DNA of 64,000 nucleotides. Source: Euptelea pleiosperma (lineage: Eukaryota; Streptophyta; Magnoliopsida; Ranunculales; Eupteleaceae). The notes under the pieces are model-generated. The model was not told the DNA's origin and searched no databases. It was given only the letters and a program-made list of their open reading frames with translations. A program made the position numbers and the translations under genes. The first letter of the stretch is position 1; the number at the start of each line of letters is the position of its first letter. Location of the stretch: positions 43,859,893 to 43,923,892 of the forward strand of contig CM068544.1 in the NCBI GenBank assembly GCA_035048495.1, given 5' to 3'. This document shows positions 58,036 to 64,000 of the stretch, in pieces.

Positions 58036-59750
58036 TGGATCGGTTGGCCCTGGGTTAGGGTTAATTAAACTAAGGGTGACCAATTAACCAAACAAGACCC
58101 GGTCCTGATTTAGTAGAAAAACTAGAACCACTAGGACTAGAACCAACATCTATATAACATAAGAGGAAAGTTGTCTCCCCCTCTTATAGGCTTCATATAT
58201 ATCCAAGGACCAATATCAACCCTCACATAAATAAAAAATTAGACTATTGGATTAATATAACAGGGATATTGTCTCCCCACTTATACCCCTCTTATTGGCT
58301 TCACAAAGGATGACCGAGATCTTATCACCTCAAATGGATGGTGGATCTAAGCCACTCACACCCAATTTTAACAGACGCTTTGTCAGAGAGTGTCGTGGGC
58401 ACGGGCCACCTACTAGTCTATATAACAAAACAGGGAAGTTGTCTCCCCACTTATACCCCCCTCTTATAGGTTTCAATAAAAAAGGGTCAAGATCTTATTT
58501 CCCAAATGGACGGTAAATCTCAGGTACTCACACCTGATTTTGACAAATGCTTTGTCGGAGAGAGTAGAGGGCACGGGGCACCCACTAGTACACTGATAAA
58601 ATAAGGTAGTTTTTAAGGTACATTGATGCCTGGACCACAATGGAACCACTGTGTTGAATGGAGATTTCTTGGTAATTAATTTTTGAAGAATGTTGCCGTC
58701 AGCATTGGGAGAATGTCCTTCCAAGCCTGCACTATTGGATTTTCATCGAGGTGTACACCACATGTATCCAATGGTCTAGATCTTGGAGGATATCATTGTC
58801 AATAGCCCCATGAAAATCGAAAATTAATATCTTTTAAATTTATAGGAATACTAGCATTGATGACCTAGTCTATACGTCGTTGACTTGTCTTGATACCTTA
58901 CTTCCAAGACACGTCCTAAAAGTTGTATCTACAACTATGGTCCTTGGCTACGTTGACTGACGCATTAACATGAGTCAATGACGTTTAGACCAGGTCAACT
59001 GAGTTCCTAGAGTTGGAATGTATAGGACATTACAAATACAAAATATTTTCATCTTTGGAGGGGGATGGTGCAAAAATACCTTTAAATTTAGGGTATTTTT
59101 GCTGGTCGTTTTAACAGCCGTTAAAGTGGTAACGCCCCAAGCTGTTAAGTTAAGAACCGTTTATTATACATATATAGAAAAATTATTATAGTTGGAAATG
59201 AATTGCAAGATATAAATTGTAGCACTGTAAGATCCGGTACCAATGGGAAACGAAGTATTTGTCAAATTCTAGTTGTAGGATTACCTGTTCAAATTCAAAT
59301 TATATGAGCTGGATCCAACGTATATAATGGACTCTGGCTCCAAGTACTGTAAACCAGAATTGACCCAATGACAACCTGGGTTAAGCCGTTCCTAACTTCG
59401 ATAAACAATTGGGTTCAACCCAAGCTGTATCATAGAGACTTCAAAGTTCGAAGTCTCCCCCTCCCAAAATGCCACGTGGAGCACCCTTATGGATTTTGGC
59501 TTACCTCTTGGTAGACCTACAAACCAAAAATCAGCTTGATTGGTGATTTCTAGAAGTTCAATTTTTAGCACTAAAAGAAATCTAAAATCCAACAGCTAAG
59601 AAACACCCTAATAAAATACTTAATTAAATCTAATATTTAGAAATCACCAATGAAGCTGATTTTTCGGTGTGTAGGTCCACCAGGTGGTGGACTACGCATC
59701 CATGCATGGTTCTGTTAGCTTTAAAGAGCGTGCCACTTGGGTGTGTGTAT

Positions 59751-60046
59751 GGTTTAAACAACGGCCGTTATAACGGATTCGGACCTCCCCAGTTGTTTGG
59801 CCAATAATCCCCAGTTACGTTATCCCTAGGTGGACCTACAAACTATAATAATGACTGTTATTTTCTGAAAAAAATTGTTCAAAACAAAGTCCATTATCTC
59901 AGTTTCGAATTTTATTGAGCACCGTTTATTCCCCGTTATTTTCAATTTTTGGCCATGTGCGTTACAATCCATTAATAACGGAAAAAAAAAAGATAATGCC
60001 CCAGTCCATTATACTGTTATAACGACCTCTTTTTAAACCTTCGACC
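59751..60046. repeat. AACGG/CCGTT-rich element copy
   Basis: GGTTTAAACAACGGCCGTTA at the left and CTGTTATAACGACCTCTTTT followed by TAAACC at the right mark the ends. A degenerate copy of the common MITE core precedes it (about 59460-59740). Confidence 0.6.
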
Positions 60047-60754
60047 GACTTAGGAGAATAAATGGCACCTACTAATTACCGACAAATTAGTTCAGTGTGT
60101 TGGAAATAAGAAAAAACAATCGAACAACCGCATGAATTGCTAATATTGAACGACATACAATTAAAAAAAAAAAAAGAGTTGCTGCCACCCAACACATCCA
60201 CCACGGCACGCGTTGCATAAGATTGTCAACTTCGTGGGAATAAAGCGTTATCAACTTGGTGTTATCCATCTAATTAATGATGAGTTCGTGGTTAGGTGTA
60301 GATGGAGACGTGATGACCAGAACTAAGAATGCTTTTTTTTTTTTTTTCTTTTCCTTCTGATTCTTATCCACATCTGCTTAATTTGTTTAAGTCATTGGGT
60401 GGTATCTCACGATCAAATCTAGTTTCCAAAAGCTTCTTTTTCTTCCTCCTGTCTTTGATTCAATTTAAAGTAATGGGAACGCATGGTCCAGGCGTGTGGG
60501 GGGGTCGTTGATTTTTTCACCGCTCTACGCGTCGGACCCATCCCATGACGGTATTCCAATTCTCACGTTCCGTCTTTTGTTTTGGTTCTCTGTGACTCTG
60601 TGACTCAAGTCCGTCCAAGGAGAAAAAGTCCCTCCCATCACTGTCCACGTCCCTCATTCTGGTTGACCGGAGACAACTTAAAATGAGTACAATGTATATC
60701 ACAGTCACCTAATCACAATATCTCTTTCCTTTTGTAAGAGACTTTGTTAACGAG
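60047..60754. other. Spacer with no recognised feature
   Basis: AT-rich and C/T-rich stretches; short open frames only. I see no gene or element here. Confidence 0.5.
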
Positions 60755-61085
60755 GAGTAGATGACCGACCATGCTATAAGACACGTGACACACTCTTAGA
60801 GACTACTGACCGTATTGATGTTTGGCCATCCCTAGATGGACCTATATATATACCAAAAATCAGCTTGATTTGTGATTTCTACCCCTTAGATATGAGTACC
60901 TCAAATAATGCTCGAGTTGCATAATTAGAAATAAACCATGAAAAAGACTAATACGACGGTTATAAATCACTAATCAAGCTGATTTTGGGTATGTAGGTCC
61001 ACCTAGGGATGAGACAAACATCTATACTGTCAGTAGTCTCTAGGAGTGTTCCACATGGTCCGCCATGAAAGATTTAAGTACTCAT
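60755..61085. mobile_element. Eroded MITE with the common core
   Basis: AAAATCAGCTTGATTTGTGA and TCACTAATCAAGCTGATTTT face each other, with AGACTACTGACCGTAT and its inverse outside. The ends are unclear and no target duplication was seen. Confidence 0.55.
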
Positions 61086-61122
61086 TAATAAGATAACAAT
61101 TTTGAGGGTGGAGCGGTGGAAC

Positions 61123-61443
61123 TCGTAAAACTTTGCCGACTGCCCACAATATGAGCCACGTGGCATATTTTTAGAGATTTCTGACCTTAATTATGGATGT
61201 TTGGCCCAACCCTAAATGGACTTACTGACTAAAATTAGCATGATATCGTTTTCATGGGTTGATTTTTAACCATGGAATTTGAGCATTATTGACCAATATT
61301 TGGGGTATAAAGTTTCTAAGGTTTGAAATCATTAATCAGGCTGATTTTTGGTCTGTAGGTCCCCCTAGGGACTGGCCAAACAATCATATGGTCAGTGTCA
61401 CATGTTGTGGATCATATTGTGGGCGGTCAGCAAAGTTCTACTC
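61123..61443. mobile_element. MULE-type MITE, 321 bp
   Basis: Ends are TCGTAAAACTTTGCCGAC and GTCAGCAAAGTTCTACTC. Flanks CGGTGGAAC and CTGTGGAAC match at 8 of 9. The core is the common one with TTGCCGAC-type ends. Confidence 0.75.
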
Positions 61444-61567
61444 CTGTGGAACCAATTAGGTGCCGGAAATCCACATGATTTGACAAGAGAATATTCTATA
61501 ATATATAGGTGGCAGCACTTCATTGTTCCACAGCTCCACATTGAAAATAGTAAATCATGGATAAAAC

Positions 61568-61898
61568 CAAGGTTTAAAGGGGACCGTTGTAACGGTATAA
61601 CGGACTGGGGGCATTACCGTTTTTTCTGTTATTACGAAAAAAACCCTCAGGAGCAAAAACGGAAAAAAATGGAATTTAAAAGGAAATAACATGAAAAAAT
61701 GGAAAAAATGTGCTGAAAAAATTTTTAATTTTCAAAAATGGAAAATAACTGAAAAAAAATGAAAATAACGGCCGTTTTTTTCCAGAAAATAAGGGTCGTT
61801 ATTTTCGTTATTACGGCCGTTATTTTTTGGGTGTTTTAACGGTCCATAACGTAACAGATAGGTCTAAATCCGTTATAACGACCATTTTTTAAACCTTG
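61568..61898. mobile_element. AACGG-rich MITE, 331 bp, with 8-bp target duplication
   Basis: Ends are CAAGGTTTAAAGGGGACCG and TTTTTTAAACCTTG. GATAAAAC flanks both sides (61560-61567 and 61899-61906). An 8-bp duplication fits hAT-type transposition. The interior is dense in AACGG, CCGTTAT and AACGGCCGTT. Confidence 0.82.
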
Positions 61899-62595
61899 GA
61901 TAAAACTTCGGGCTGTTAGGGAAGCTGATGACTACCACAAAGTCAGCGACACATACCCCAGTGCTTTTCCTTTTTAAATAGGAAAGGGAACAAAACGGGT
62001 TACAAATCCACGTGTTTGCCGACAGCCCACAGTCAGCGACGTTTTAACCAATTGTTACAAAAAAAACTAATTAGTACATATAAATTTTCTATTATAAGGG
62101 ATCTCAGGTCGTCGTGAGAGGTAAGTCGGGCTAGGTACATAATAAGGGCCTAATGGACCTAATTTGTTAGGCCCAAGCTCAGCCCAATTAGTTATTGGAC
62201 TTTAAAATCAAGCCCAATCTTAACAAGATAGGCCTATAAATGCAACCCAAGACCGGCCCACCCATGGCAGGGCAGTCCTATAACACCACTAGAAATCACC
62301 AATCAGGCCGATTTTCTTGAAGTGTTGTTGTACTAAAAGGTAGTCTAAACAGATGGGCACAGTGAGCCTGAAAAAATGCTACGTGGCATCTAAAATGGGC
62401 ACTGGTAGCGGGTCGGTTTAGTATGCAAACATTGTATCCACCATTCAATGCTCATTGAAAAACGTGTTTTTAATTTATAAAATATTTTGTTTTGAAAACA
62501 TTGAAATAACACAGTTTTCAAGGGAAATCCAACAGTACTGACTGGTTGCATACTAAATTTGTCCCTGGTAGCCGGGGGACTGGCTTTTAGAAAAA

Positions 62596-63270
62596 GGGTA
62601 ATTTTAGTCGCACCCCACAAAATGTGAGGGCATCTGACCTGTTGAGAGCACCCCACTTAGATTTCTAACTTTGTGAGGGTACCCTTCCCTCATTTCAGCG
62701 CAATAGAATAATGAGTAACATTGTCACAACGGGTTGTGACCGAAGCCAGTCACAACCCACAAGAGAAGCTGCATGGCACACTCCTAGCGGATGCTGACCG
62801 TATAGATGTTTGGCCAGTCCCTTGGTGGACCTGCAAACCAAAAATCAGCCTGATTAGTGATTTACAACCTTTGGATCTTTGCACCCAAAGAATGATCAAT
62901 AATGCTTAGATTCCTACGGTTAAAATCAACCCATGAAAATGACTTCAATCCAACACTTTGAATTCACTAATCAGGCTGATTTTTGGTTTGGGGGTCCACC
63001 GAGGGACTGGCCAAACATCCATACGGTCAGCATCCACTATGATGTGCCACGTGATTCGTATTGTGGGTTGTAACTGGATTCGGTCAGAACCGTTGTGACA
63101 AGTTTTGCTGCAAACGGGTAAAACTTCTGCAGAGAAAACAGTTGGTCAGAGGGTGCGTAGAAAATTTTCAAAAGGGTATTTTCGTAATAAAAAATATGGT
63201 AAAAAAAACCAAGGGTTTCGGGTGGGTTTCAGGTGCCCTCACATTTTGTAGAGTGCGACTAAAATTACCC
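62596..63270. mobile_element. MULE-like foldback element, 675 bp, exact 9-bp target duplication, with a nested MITE
   Basis: Ends are GGGTAATTTTAGTCGCACCC and GTGCGACTAAAATTACCC, with CACAAAATGTGAGGGCA mirrored. TTAGAAAAA flanks both sides (62587-62595 and 63271-63279). Inside it, 62713-63110 is a GAGTAA-type MITE with the common core. The outer element minus the insert would be about 280 bp. Confidence 0.9.
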
Positions 63271-63394
63271 TTAGAAAAATTATATTGTCAAATCATATGG
63301 ACCCACCTATTCTTCTAAAATGAAGATTGTCTGAGATACTTAACGCATTTTACCCAAGGCTTTTTTTTTTTTTTTCTCTGTAAGTTACCCAAGG

Positions 63395-63745
63395 TTTAAA
63401 GGGTTTTAAAGGTTAAACAGACCGGGGGCGTTACCGTTATGGCCAGGGGCGAAAATGAAAAAAATAGAATTTAACAGAATTAAACAGATTTTAACGATTT
63501 AACGGATTTTAACAGAAAAAATGGCGCTGAAATTCAAATTTTGAAATTTTAAAAAATGTATTTTAATGGAATTAGACGGATTTAACGGCCATTTTTTCAC
63601 AAAATTTTTCAGAATTTAACGGCGTTGAAACAATTTTAACGGCCATTAAAACAAAAACAGCCGTTAAATTCAAAAATGTTAAAACAGTTTTAACGGAAAC
63701 GGGCTTGGGGCTCTACCGTTTAAATGGTTTGTTTTTAAAACCATG
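63395..63745. repeat. AACGG/CCGTT-rich element copy
   Basis: It begins AAGGTTTAAAGGG and ends near TACCGTTTAAATGG and TTTTAAAACCATGG, with AACGGCCATT and TTTAACGG words throughout. It is non-coding. Confidence 0.6.
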
Positions 63746-64000
63746 GTTTTACCAACCAAATAGCGAGGGTGGTTGGTTTGTAGTGTGTACGTACCCCACA
63801 CATTATGAGGAAGTCACGGGTTCAATACTTCAATCCCGTGCCAAGGTAAAAAAACAAAAGTTTTATTACAAGACAACAAACTAAACATCTCAAATATTTT
63901 TCCCTTTCTATCATTCCAATTTCAATCCTAATCTCACAAGCCTTTGACGCATCGATACTTAAAGATTAGATTTTTGTCGGGTGACCTAAAGTAGTCTTCT

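Overview
This window looks like nuclear DNA of a flowering plant, probably a woody non-grass species. Genes are split by many introns, spacers are AT-rich and crowded with small transposons, and the proteins are plant-specific families. I cannot place it more precisely. I find no bacterial, organellar or CRISPR features and no tRNA or rRNA gene.

Layout. (1) 1-5690, minus strand: the 5' part of a DHHC palmitoyltransferase gene of the PAT16 type. It runs off the left edge and has a 4.8 kb first intron. (2) 9065-36040: four tandem, same-direction (minus) LAC17-type laccase genes, here called A to D. Each has six exons with identical splice phases and complete copper-binding motifs, so all four look functional (578-585 aa). 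(3) 41281-44572, minus, with a probable 5'-UTR exon near 48514-48680: the RING-H2 E3 ligase SDIR1, eight coding exons, 278 aa, with an apparent GC-AG intron. (4) 55470-56801, minus: an intronless aspartic protease of the PCS1 type, 443 aa. Every gene is on the minus strand. 57-64 kb holds only transposon relics.

The laccases share more than their coding sequence. Each has a miR397-complementary site in the same exon, and a promoter with a TATA box followed upstream by paired MYB-type (SMRE) sites. Older flanking blocks show that the duplicated unit included the promoter and 3' region. Copies C and D carry a nearly identical stretch of exon 5 inside more diverged sequence, as expected from gene conversion. 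The likely common role is oxidative polymerisation of monolignols in the cell wall, under secondary-wall MYB and miR397 control.

The spacers are an archive of insertions. They include a complete 606-bp TRIM element with a 5-bp target duplication inside an L1-type LINE relic; a small LTR retrotransposon with a 5-bp duplication in the SDIR1 5'-UTR intron; and a numerous family of 180-410 bp foldback elements. Several of the foldback elements have exact 9-bp target duplications, which points to Mutator-like (MULE) MITEs. They share an internal core but have several different kinds of ends. I did not find a clearly new biological system. The modular MITE family and the C/D conversion tract are the most rewarding signals.
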